64,000 nucleotides of DNA, taken from positions 84,549 to 148,548 of the forward strand of contig CAWJAY010000032.1 of the NCBI GenBank assembly GCA_963840925.1. The letters run 5' to 3'. Position 1 is the stretch's first letter. The number at the start of each line of letters is the position of its first letter. The DNA comes from DATAOG01 sp963840925. Lineage in GTDB: Bacteria; Pseudomonadota; Alphaproteobacteria; Geminicoccales; Geminicoccaceae. Positions 1 to 6,175 of this stretch are shown here, piece after piece. Under the pieces are notes generated by a model. That model was given only the letters and a program-made list of their open reading frames with translations, searched no databases and was not told the DNA's origin. The position numbers and the translations under genes are program-made.

Positions 1-24
1 GTTTTCGGAATTATCGGATGGCTC

Positions 25-44
25 GGGGTAACAATGGGGTAACT
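25..44. repeat. Paired GGGGTAAC motifs, left arm-type integrase sites
   Basis: Two copies of GGGGTAAC stand at 25-32 and 37-44, in the same orientation as the pair upstream of the integrase start. Repeats of this kind usually flank attP in elements with DUF4102-type integrases. Function is inferred from sequence and position. Confidence 0.45.
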
Positions 45-209
45 AATTAGCTCGGCCAGGCCCTGTTTTCGGCCTTGTGCTATCCAATGCTAGCAGGCGA
101 TTTCACTTGCGAGCGCTCACCTTGCAGGCGTAATCCAGTCCCATGCTATCACCAGCGCTAGCGCCACCCACCCAGCTCGGCCGAGAGTGCTGTTGTCGGG
201 TCCCCCGCT

Positions 210-509
210 GTGATTTGGGTCCCCATCACCTCGTCCGCACCGCAGCTACGGAATTCTAGCGACCTGGCCGAGGTGGGGATCGAGGTTGAGTGTGAGATTG
301 GGCGGCGGCTGAGTGCGATCGGGCGGCAACCTGGCGAGGGCGGCCATCAAAGGACAGGCTCGTTGTATCGTGCAACGAGCCTGCAGACTGCGCTCAGCGA
401 GGGTGCTTGGGAACGCACGATGGCGTTCCGCTGGCAGATCATGGCCGGCTGGACCACGCTGGCCGAGCGTCGGGAATACTACGCCAAGCAGAACGAGGTG
501 CTGCCATGA
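210..509 (+). CDS. Small phage-type ORF, unrecognised
   Basis: An open frame with a GTG start encodes up to 99 residues, of which only the last 30 (from an ATG at 421, beginning MAFRWQIMAGW) look like ordinary protein. Its TGA overlaps the next ATG by four bases, the same coupling seen down the rest of the chain, and this is the main reason for listing it. The start is uncertain and no family was recognised. Confidence 0.3.
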   Translation: MIWVPITSSAPQLRNSSDLAEVGIEVECEIGRRLSAIGRQPGEGGHQRTGSLYRATSLQTALSEGAWERTMAFRWQIMAGWTTLAERREYYAKQNEVLP

Positions 510-1129
510 CGGAAGCTGAGCGTCTGGTGTCTGAGGCTCGTGCTGCTCTGGACGCGTTGCACGGTCGTTTGGGCTATGCTCGGGGTCATGCGAGCCAGCT
601 GCGGGAGCGGAAGGCGAAGTGGCAGCTAGCTGCGGCTGAGGGCGACCCGGGGGCTCAGGCGAGGTTGCGGAAGCTAAACGAGAGCCTGTTGGCGGCGGAG
701 CTGCGGGCGCAGGACGCTGAGGCGGCTTTGGCGGCGGGTCGTGAGCGTCTGGCGGCAGCTGAGGCGCGGGTGGTCCGCGAGCAGGAGTTGGCGAAGGCGG
801 ATGAGTTAGAGGCGGCTGTGGCGGAGTTGGACGAGCTGGCGACGGCAGTAGACGAGCAGTTAGGGTCCCTGGTGGCGACCTTACGGAAGCACTGGGATTT
901 ATTGTGCAAGGTTGAGGGGATGGTACCATGGGATGTTAAGGAGCATTTGATGTCACCGCACAAGTGGAAGATACCGTTGCGGTCTGCGGCGGGTCATCAT
1001 GGTCTTAATGGATTTTTGCCGTTGCCTCCGATGTTGGAGGAGAGGTCATTTGCGTCTCATGCGTCTCCTCATTTGGTTGTAGAGATATTGCGGTTACGTC
1101 GTGAGTTGTCGTCTGAGGAGGCGGCGTGA
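506..1129 (+). CDS. Coiled-coil phage-type protein
   Basis: The 207-residue product is mostly a long alanine/glutamate/leucine-rich helix (about residues 1-125) typical of a coiled coil, followed by a short globular tail. The start is the ATG that overlaps the previous TGA by four bases. It is followed at one-base overlap by the XkdF-like gene. Codon use (many GTT, TTG and GCT codons) differs from the GC-saturated third positions of the flanking chromosome, consistent with foreign origin. A scaffold-like or head-assembly role would fit the neighbour, but nothing in the sequence proves it. Confidence 0.6.
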   Translation: MTEAERLVSEARAALDALHGRLGYARGHASQLRERKAKWQLAAAEGDPGAQARLRKLNESLLAAELRAQDAEAALAAGRERLAAAEARVVREQELAKADELEAAVAELDELATAVDEQLGSLVATLRKHWDLLCKVEGMVPWDVKEHLMSPHKWKIPLRSAAGHHGLNGFLPLPPMLEERSFASHASPHLVVEILRLRRELSSEEAA

Positions 1130-1659
1130 TGGTTGAGCCAGAGTTGGACGAGGAAGGTCGGCCGCTTCGTCGGGTGAAGCGGCTGAAGAACCTGAGGGTT
1201 TTGGAGTGTTCGTTGGTTGACCATCCGGCCAATCCGCACAGCCAGGTTGTGTTGTTCAAGTGTGGTGACGGTGACGAGGAGTTGAGCGAGGGCGAGCAGC
1301 AGGAGGTTGAGACGATGGTTTTGAAGGGAATGGACCAGAACGAGCTCGAGGTGGCGATGAAGCTCAGGTGTCGGCAGTTGGAGCCGGCGCTGAGCTACGA
1401 GCAGGCGTTGCTGAAGCACTGGCCTGGCGATTTGGAGCTGGCTGCGTTGTACCGGATGACCGAGACGGCGTCTGAGCCGCGTCGGGTGGAGAAATCTACT
1501 CGTCAGGCTGGTGACCGGACCTGGGACGAGGTACGGGCTCAGGCGAAGCGTCTACGGCTGCAGCATCCGAGCATGTCTGAAGAGCAGGCGATTTCGAAGG
1601 TATTTGATTTGGAGCCTGGGCTGTACAGCCAGTATTTGGCTGAGCAGCAGGGTGTGTGA
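1129..1659 (+). CDS. XkdF-like phage protein
   Basis: The 176-residue product carries LECSLVDHPANPHSQVVLFK near residues 25-45. This matches the signature of XkdF-like phage proteins (putative prohead proteases), in which a short strand ends in SLVDxPANP. The C-terminal half (TWDEVRAQAKRLRLQHPSMS, then SEEQAISKVF) resembles the helical tail found in many such phage proteins, ending in a 'PELY' type motif (here EPGLYSQY). The start ATG overlaps the previous stop by one base, and the stop overlaps the next ATG in the same way. At this size it lacks most of a complete protease, so it may be a minimal or adapted version. Confidence 0.6.
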   Translation: MVEPELDEEGRPLRRVKRLKNLRVLECSLVDHPANPHSQVVLFKCGDGDEELSEGEQQEVETMVLKGMDQNELEVAMKLRCRQLEPALSYEQALLKHWPGDLELAALYRMTETASEPRRVEKSTRQAGDRTWDEVRAQAKRLRLQHPSMSEEQAISKVFDLEPGLYSQYLAEQQGV

Positions 1660-1886
1660 TGCCGCCGAAGGAATTTTGGTCATTGGCGAGGTCTGGAGTG
1701 AGGGTGTTGCCTGAGGTTCGGAGAGACAAGCAGGGTCCGTTGAAGGTGACGGTTGAGCCGATTGCTGGCCAGCCGATGACGCGGCTTGCTCCGCACGGTG
1801 CGGCGTACGAGGCGTATCGGCAGCGTCAGGCGGTTTGGGCTGAGGCTCGGGGTCGGAATCTGCGGAAGCGGGTGGATGCTAGCTGA
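1659..1886 (+). CDS. Small basic element protein, unrecognised
   Basis: A 75-residue arginine-rich product starts at an ATG overlapping the XkdF-like stop by one base. It contains VTVEPIAGQPMTRLAPHGAA and a basic tail. No family was recognised. Its tight coupling to the XkdF-like gene and the element-type codon use make it a credible small gene. The following gene starts at 1876, inside its last codons. Confidence 0.5.
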   Translation: MPPKEFWSLARSGVRVLPEVRRDKQGPLKVTVEPIAGQPMTRLAPHGAAYEAYRQRQAVWAEARGRNLRKRVDAS

Positions 1887-2458
1887 GGCTCGTCATCTGC
1901 ACCGAGAGCTGGGCGAGGTTCTGGCTCGGCTGGAGCGGTTGGCGCCGGCGGTGGCGGCCTGGGCGGCGGACCAGTCCACCCACCCTGTGCAGACCGCGGC
2001 TGGGGAGCCCGCAGAGCTCGTCGGGAGCATTCCGGCTCCGCGAGATAGCCTCAGCCGCATCTGCGCCTGCTGGTGAGGCTGCGGCGGAGGAGGACGGGCC
2101 ATCTGAGGCGGGGCCGGGGCGAACCAGGACGTGTCGTGGCTGCGGTGGTGAGTTCCAGCCGTCTGAGCCTAGGCAGCGGTTCTGCGGGCCGATGTGCCAG
2201 AAGGCTGCGGCTGTGTCAGCGCGGAGGGCTCGCCGGAAAGCGGCCCGTGCGGGTGGCGGGAAGGTGCCAGGACGGGCGTCGAAGGGTCGGGGCAGGCACA
2301 TGCCGGCGGAGGTGCCGGAGGCTGCTGGCGAGGTTGTGGGGAACGGGGAGTTGGTGACCGGGCAGGAGACCAACGGCGCTGACGGTGGTCAGGTTCCCGC
2401 GCCCACGGGTGGCCCGCAGTCTGGACCTCAGGCTTTCTATGTCCCCGATTCTGGGTGA
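1876..2458 (+). CDS. Zinc-finger element protein, apparently frameshifted near 2030-2050
   Basis: The frame opened by the ATG at 1876 gives a 65-residue helical N-terminus and then runs into a stop at 2076. The next frame continues as an Ala/Glu/Pro-rich linker, then a probable zinc finger CRGCGGEF...RFCGPMC (a CxxC...CxxxC pattern at about 2132-2200), then a basic tail to 2458. That second frame has no start codon ahead of the first CxxC, so the two parts most likely form one gene of about 190 residues joined by a one-base indel or a recoding event. If read independently, the second part could start only at the ATG at 2192, inside the finger. The finger resembles those that bind nucleic acid in small phage proteins. 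Confidence 0.5.
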
Positions 2459-2462
2459 ACCG

Positions 2463-2660
2463 ATGGGCATACTTGTGGTCGAGCGTCGGCCGGGTGGCGC
2501 GCCTGGTCCGCGGTGTCAGGTGTGCTTTGCGGTGGTCGAGCCTGGGCAGAGCGTGTGTGACGACCGGGAGTGCGTTGCGCTGGCGGCGAAGATGGCTGCG
2601 CCGCCTGAGCGTGAGCCGGTTGCGCCGAGCCAGCTGCGTGGTGGTGGTCGGTGGCGCTGA
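2463..2660 (+). CDS. Small CxxC zinc-finger protein
   Basis: A 65-residue product starts at an ATG five bases after the previous stop. It contains CQVCFAVV followed about 18 residues later by CDDRECV, a plausible four-cysteine zinc site, in an otherwise Pro/Arg-rich chain. Its stop overlaps the next ATG by one base. It is the second of three zinc-finger proteins in this element. Nucleic-acid binding is a reasonable inference, but the target is unknown. Confidence 0.5.
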   Translation: MGILVVERRPGGAPGPRCQVCFAVVEPGQSVCDDRECVALAAKMAAPPEREPVAPSQLRGGGRWR

Positions 2661-2878
2661 TGCGTCGTTCGTGGTCGCCTAACGCAGCGCCGCATTTGTC
2701 GGAGTGGCCGGCTGAGGCCCAGGCGTTGACCAAGCGGATTGCGCTGCTCGAGGTTGAGGCGACGTTCGTGATCTGCGACCCGACCAGGGCCTCGAAGCTG
2801 CGGCAGGAGGCCAGGTTGCTGGCGGGTCGGCTCGAGGCTGCGAAGCGGTTGGCGTTGGCTGCGGAGGTTCCGGCATGA
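2660..2878 (+). CDS. Small helical element protein, unrecognised
   Basis: A 72-residue product whose ATG overlaps the preceding TGA by one base. The chain is strongly helical (EAQALTKRIALLEVEATFVI, then ASKLRQEARLLAGRLEAAKR), with no cysteine pairs or membrane segment. No family was recognised. It overlaps the next gene by four bases (ATGA), continuing the coupled chain. Confidence 0.5.
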   Translation: MRRSWSPNAAPHLSEWPAEAQALTKRIALLEVEATFVICDPTRASKLRQEARLLAGRLEAAKRLALAAEVPA

Positions 2879-3111
2879 AGCTCATCAAGACGGTCGACGG
2901 CGGGTTTGTGAACATTGCGCAGATTGGCTCGCTCCGGCCGAATACGCTGAGCGAGCCTGTGCCTGGCCGACAGCGTGATGTGCTCGATTACCAGTGCCTG
3001 AGCTCGAGCGGCGAGCTTTTGGGCGTGGTGGCCACTGCGGTTCTGGTCGCCCTAGTGGCCGAGGCCGAAACCATCGCCCCGCAGCCGTCGAGCGGTTGGC
3101 GCCAGAAATGA
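2875..3111 (+). CDS. Small element protein, unrecognised
   Basis: A 78-residue product beginning MKLIKTVDGGFVNIAQIGSL starts in a four-base overlap with the previous gene and ends in a four-base overlap with the Mom-like gene. The N-terminus reads like a small beta-rich domain (FVNIAQIGSL, then a dipeptide-rich DVLDYQCLSSSGELLGVVAT). No catalytic motif was seen. The coupling suggests it is made in fixed ratio with the next protein. Confidence 0.5.
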   Translation: MKLIKTVDGGFVNIAQIGSLRPNTLSEPVPGRQRDVLDYQCLSSSGELLGVVATAVLVALVAEAETIAPQPSSGWRQK

Positions 3112-3863
3112 CCGAGCGCGTCGTGCGGCCTGCGGCTGGGCCGCTATCTGGCCGGCGCTGGCTGCGCTGGGGATGTGGCTCTGACGATGTGGATTGCGGC
3201 GCAGCTGCTGTGACGCGTCATTGCCGGCTCTGCCGGACGCTGATCGCTGCGCTCAGGAGCACCCGGATCTACTGCAGCGGTGCCTGCCGGACGGCGGCTT
3301 ACCGTCACAGAATTGCGCTCGGCCCTGTGAAATTGCGACAGTGCCGGGTCGAGCCGATTTCCAGTCGCGTGGGTGGCCCGTTCATCAAGGCTCACGAGCA
3401 CCTTGGGACGGTCGGCGGTTGCCGCTGGTACTTCGGGCTGCGCTGCCCGGGAGGGAGGCTGCTGGGCGTCGTTGGTTTCGGCCGGGGCGCCCATGCCGGC
3501 GGCCGAGGCGCTGATGCCGTCCTGGAGCGCGGCGCCTGCCTTCCCGGTGCGCCCAGGAATGCGGCGTCGTTCCTGATCGGGCGCGCTCTACGCTACGGCC
3601 GCCGCGTGCTCGGCTGGGCGACGATCCGGGCCTACAGCGACCCGCGCTTCGGCGAGGAAGGGCTAGTCTACCGGGCGGCCGGCTTCGTGCGTTGCGCACC
3701 GTCTAGACACGGCTGGGGCTGGCGCTATGCGCTGGTCACGGCAGGCCGGGTGTTGAGCGACCGGGCCATCTACCGACGCTTCGGCAGTCACGCTGCTGCC
3801 CGTGCTGCAGGCGCAGCAATCGTCCGGCTACCGGCCCGGATCGCATGGGAGGCTGCGCTGTGA
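3108..3863 (+). CDS. Zinc finger plus Mom-like GNAT-fold protein
   Basis: The 251-residue product has an N-terminal treble-clef-type zinc site (C39, C42, C56, C60, in CRLC...CSGAC followed by RTAAYRHR). From about residue 90 it has a domain resembling the GNAT-fold Mom family of phage DNA-modification proteins. A GLRCPGGRLLGVVGFG strand pair is followed by PRNAASFLIGRALR and then IRAYSDPRFGEEGLVYRAAG, where Mom-like proteins carry a 'YADPxxGHxGxIYxAxxW' block. Phage Mu Mom modifies adenine in DNA to evade restriction. That role here is inference from fold similarity. Another GNAT activity is possible. The start is set by the four-base overlap with the previous gene. Confidence 0.5.
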   Translation: MTERVVRPAAGPLSGRRWLRWGCGSDDVDCGAAAVTRHCRLCRTLIAALRSTRIYCSGACRTAAYRHRIALGPVKLRQCRVEPISSRVGGPFIKAHEHLGTVGGCRWYFGLRCPGGRLLGVVGFGRGAHAGGRGADAVLERGACLPGAPRNAASFLIGRALRYGRRVLGWATIRAYSDPRFGEEGLVYRAAGFVRCAPSRHGWGWRYALVTAGRVLSDRAIYRRFGSHAAARAAGAAIVRLPARIAWEAAL

Positions 3864-3988
3864 CGGGCCTGAAGCTCGTGGGCTGCTCGACGAACTCGAC
3901 GCTCGTCTGGACCGGGCCGAACGGCGGCTTGGCGCGCTAAAACTGTCCCAGTTGTGAGCTGGCCGACTGAAGCAGGGGGAGAGGTGAA

Positions 3989-4294
3989 ATGGTCTCGGTT
4001 TGGTGGGCGACAGCTGCGCTCGGATGGCTGATTTGCGGGCTTTATTGCGCAACACTGGCGCTGTCATGGCACCGTGATCCAGCTTCATGGTTTCTCCTCG
4101 GCCTTGTGTTCGGCATCTTCGGCGTGTTGGCGCTGTTATTGATGGGCGATCAGCAGCCCGTGGCAACTCGCCAGCCCGTCACATTAGGAAAGCCTGAGGG
4201 TTGGACCATGGAGCAGCGGCCGACAGGTTGGCGGGCGCAACCGCCGCGGGCCAGAGGCCAGCAAGCGCGCGACCCTGAGGATGATCCTTGGTGA
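3989..4294 (+). CDS. Small two-span membrane protein
   Basis: A 101-residue protein follows a strong Shine-Dalgarno (AGGGGGAGAGG) five to six bases before the ATG. Residues about 5-26 and 32-52 are hydrophobic (WATAALGWLICGLYCATLAL and WFLLGLVFGIFGVLALLL), so two membrane spans with a polar Pro/Arg-rich tail ending in DPEDDPW are predicted. No family was recognised. It is the last plus-strand gene of the element and is followed by a hairpin. Confidence 0.6.
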   Translation: MVSVWWATAALGWLICGLYCATLALSWHRDPASWFLLGLVFGIFGVLALLLMGDQQPVATRQPVTLGKPEGWTMEQRPTGWRAQPPRARGQQARDPEDDPW

Positions 4295-4326
4295 AGGCTG
4301 TGAAACTGGCCGACTGAAAGCCCGAA

Positions 4327-4356
4327 GGCCGCCCGGGGATCGCGACCCGGGCGGCC
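4327..4356. terminator. Perfect 11-bp hairpin between convergent genes
   Basis: GGCCGCCCGGG (4327-4337) and its exact reverse complement (4346-4356) are separated by eight bases. The hairpin lies between the convergent membrane-protein gene and the DUF2513 gene. There is no T tract on either side, so termination is inferred from position and stem strength. Confidence 0.5.
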
Positions 4357-4432
4357 CACGGGAGACGGATGAAGGTGTACCTTCGTCCCTCGGATCGCTC
4401 GCTCCGAAGCCTCCTTGCGACCGACGCTGCGA

Positions 4433-4765
4433 TCAAAACACTCCTGAGAGCTTGTCGATCGCTGCACGGAGGAGGGCGTCAAAAGAGGTCTGGGCGGTGG
4501 TTTTTACCGCGGATTTCGCTTTGTCGCTCCATTCGGTTCTGGTTTTATCTAATAGATCATGGCCTTTGGGTGTGAGCCCAGTTGCAATGCAAGCGTGTGG
4601 ATCTGTTTTGTTGCCGCAATCAATGATGGTAATTAATTTGTTACTTTCCAACTGGCGTGCATTGTACCCGAACTCTTTTTGTGAATACCCTTCAGCCGAT
4701 TGGATCTCATCTTTTTTCTCAAGGAGTTGAAGGATCTTGGTTTGGAGGTCTAGGTTTCGCTTCAT
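4433..4765 (-). CDS. DUF2513-family protein
   Basis: The 110-residue product begins MKRNLDLQTKILQLLEKKDE and continues with a GYSQKEFGYNARQLESNKLI block and a LTPKGHDLLDKTRTEWSDKA block. Together these match the DUF2513 layout: an N-terminal helix, a winged-helix-like 'hxxxLxxxGLI' region, then LTxxGHDFLDxxR. The start is the ATG behind a very strong AAAGGAGAGG site. A longer in-frame start upstream is less likely. Its base composition is visibly more AT-rich than the neighbours, a sign of recent transfer. DUF2513 proteins are common in prophages, and a regulatory role is suspected but not established. Confidence 0.75.
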   Translation of the reverse strand: MKRNLDLQTKILQLLEKKDEIQSAEGYSQKEFGYNARQLESNKLITIIDCGNKTDPHACIATGLTPKGHDLLDKTRTEWSDKAKSAVKTTAQTSFDALLRAAIDKLSGVF

Positions 4766-4842
4766 CTCCTCTCCTTTCTGAGAAACGAATAGCCCGCCAG
4801 CGAGCGACCGCAGACCCGGCCGGGTGATCTTGCCGGCCGCCA

Positions 4843-6063
4843 TCAGGCGCTCGGCCGCAGCAGCACGACCTTCGCCTCGCCCCGGCCGATGAGCCGCTCG
4901 ACTTCCCGCCCCCAGGCGTCCAGCGCCGCGCGCTTCTCATCGCCGTAGCGATGTCGGTTGTAGACCGCGGTGATGCCCTGGGTCGATGCCGGCGCATGGT
5001 TCAGCACCGCGCTGACGACATGCGGCGCGTGGCCGAGCTGGGCCATCGTGCTCGCCGCGGTCCGGCGTAGATCGTGCAGCCGCCAGCCGGTCGCGCCGGA
5101 CAGCTCGTCGAGTTCGGGCTTCGCCTTGCTGAACCCGCTGACCGGGCGGGGCGGGCCATCTGCCCGATTGGCCGGGAATACCAGACCGTCGCCCAGCCGG
5201 GGCAGGCGCTCGATCATTTCGAGCGCGAGCGCCGACAATGGCACTTCGTGCACCCGGTCGGCCTTGGTCAGCTCGCGCGGCAGGGTCCAGAGCCGGCGCT
5301 TCAAGTCCAGGTCGGCCCACGCCATGCGCGCGACCTCGTCCCGCCGCTGCCCGGTCACGACCAGGAGCCTAAACAGATCGCGGAACGGCCAGCCGAGCCC
5401 GTCGCAGGCGGGCCAGATGGCGGCCAGCTCGGCCGCGGTCAGCACCCGGTCCCGCGACTTGGTCTCGCCTGGCGCCCGGACGCCGGCCGCGGGCGACGCC
5501 TCCAGGATGCCGCGCTCGACGCACCAGGCGAACATCCGCCGGACATGCGCGAGCGTCCGGTTCGCCATGTAGGCCGCGCCGCGGTCCATGATCCCGTCGA
5601 GCAGCCGGATTACGTCGCGCTTGGCGATCGTGGCGACCTGTCGGTCCATCCAGCCCGCGGCGGTCAGCTCGCGCGTTAGCGCCCGTTCGACCTGGTGCCA
5701 GGAGCGGCGGCCCTTAGCCTGCTGGTCGCGGGCGATGAACTCGGCGAGCACTTCAGCGACCGTGTCGCCGTCCACGGCTTTGCGGCGCTCGCGGGCGCTG
5801 GCCGGGGTCCTGCCCGCCTGGGCGTCGCGCAGCGCCTCGCGTGCAGCCTCACGTGCCTCGGCGAGGCCCTTGATGGGATAGCGGCCGAGCGTGATCCGGC
5901 GCTGCTGGCCGTGAACCCGGGTCATCAGGACCCAGCTCTTGGCGCCGCGCACGGTGATCCGCAGCCCGAAGCCGGGCAGCAGCGTGTCGAACCACTCGAC
6001 CCGCCCGGCCTTGGGCGGGCGCATCTTGGCGATCGACAATTCGGTCAGCTTGGTGCTCGGCAT
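4843..6063 (-). CDS. Tyrosine-type site-specific integrase (DUF4102 arm-binding)
   Basis: The 406-residue product has an N-terminal DUF4102 arm-binding domain (about 5-90, with the RRITLGRYP strand), a SAM-like core-binding domain (about 100-190) and a C-terminal catalytic domain. The catalytic set is complete: R240 in TGQRRDE, a likely beta-hairpin lysine K267, H330xxR333 in LHDLRRTA, H356 in LNHA and the nucleophile Y368 in VYNRH. It lies at the right end of the element, reading inward, with arm-type repeats just upstream. It should catalyse integration and excision. Nothing in it is broken, so the element could in principle still be mobile. Confidence 0.9.
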   Translation of the reverse strand: MPSTKLTELSIAKMRPPKAGRVEWFDTLLPGFGLRITVRGAKSWVLMTRVHGQQRRITLGRYPIKGLAEAREAAREALRDAQAGRTPASARERRKAVDGDTVAEVLAEFIARDQQAKGRRSWHQVERALTRELTAAGWMDRQVATIAKRDVIRLLDGIMDRGAAYMANRTLAHVRRMFAWCVERGILEASPAAGVRAPGETKSRDRVLTAAELAAIWPACDGLGWPFRDLFRLLVVTGQRRDEVARMAWADLDLKRRLWTLPRELTKADRVHEVPLSALALEMIERLPRLGDGLVFPANRADGPPRPVSGFSKAKPELDELSGATGWRLHDLRRTAASTMAQLGHAPHVVSAVLNHAPASTQGITAVYNRHRYGDEKRAALDAWGREVERLIGRGEAKVVLLRPSA

Positions 6064-6140
6064 CGGGGTTACCTGCTCCGTTACTGGCTCCGTCGGGGTA
6101 ACGCGGGGTAACGCCGAAGCCGGTTAAATGGGGTACGCTC
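6064..6140. repeat. Integrase-proximal arm-type repeats (GGGGTAAC family)
   Basis: Upstream of the integrase start the sequence carries an inverted GGTTACC, a GTTACTGG, two direct GGGGTAAC copies a few bases apart and a GGGGTAC variant. The pair matches the left-end pair at 25-44 in sequence and direction. This is the expected place for integrase arm sites and for the integrase promoter. Confidence 0.45.
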
Positions 6141-6175
6141 ATGCGCGCTCATAATACCCAATAGCATTGAAATAG

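Larger units (their letters stand above)
1..6170. mobile_element. Integrated element (small prophage or satellite remnant) inserted in a response-regulator gene
   Basis: The segment differs from its flanks. It holds a run of very short plus-strand genes that overlap by 1-4 bases, recognisable phage-type proteins (XkdF-like, Mom-like GNAT) and a convergent tyrosine integrase at the right end. Paired GGGGTAAC motifs occur at positions 25-44 and again just upstream of the integrase (about 6090-6115), as expected of integrase arm sites near both ends. Right of about 6170 a REC domain begins abruptly in its middle, so the right junction falls there. The left junction must lie at or just outside position 1. 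No terminase, portal or capsid gene is seen, so this is a satellite, a defective prophage, or the right end of something longer. No exact core att repeat was found. Confidence 0.7.

Noticed and set aside
1..200. An exact attL core repeat matching the sequence near 6150-6190
   Set aside because: Short similarities such as TAGCA followed by GGxxATTT occur on both sides, but no exact repeat of useful length was found by eye.
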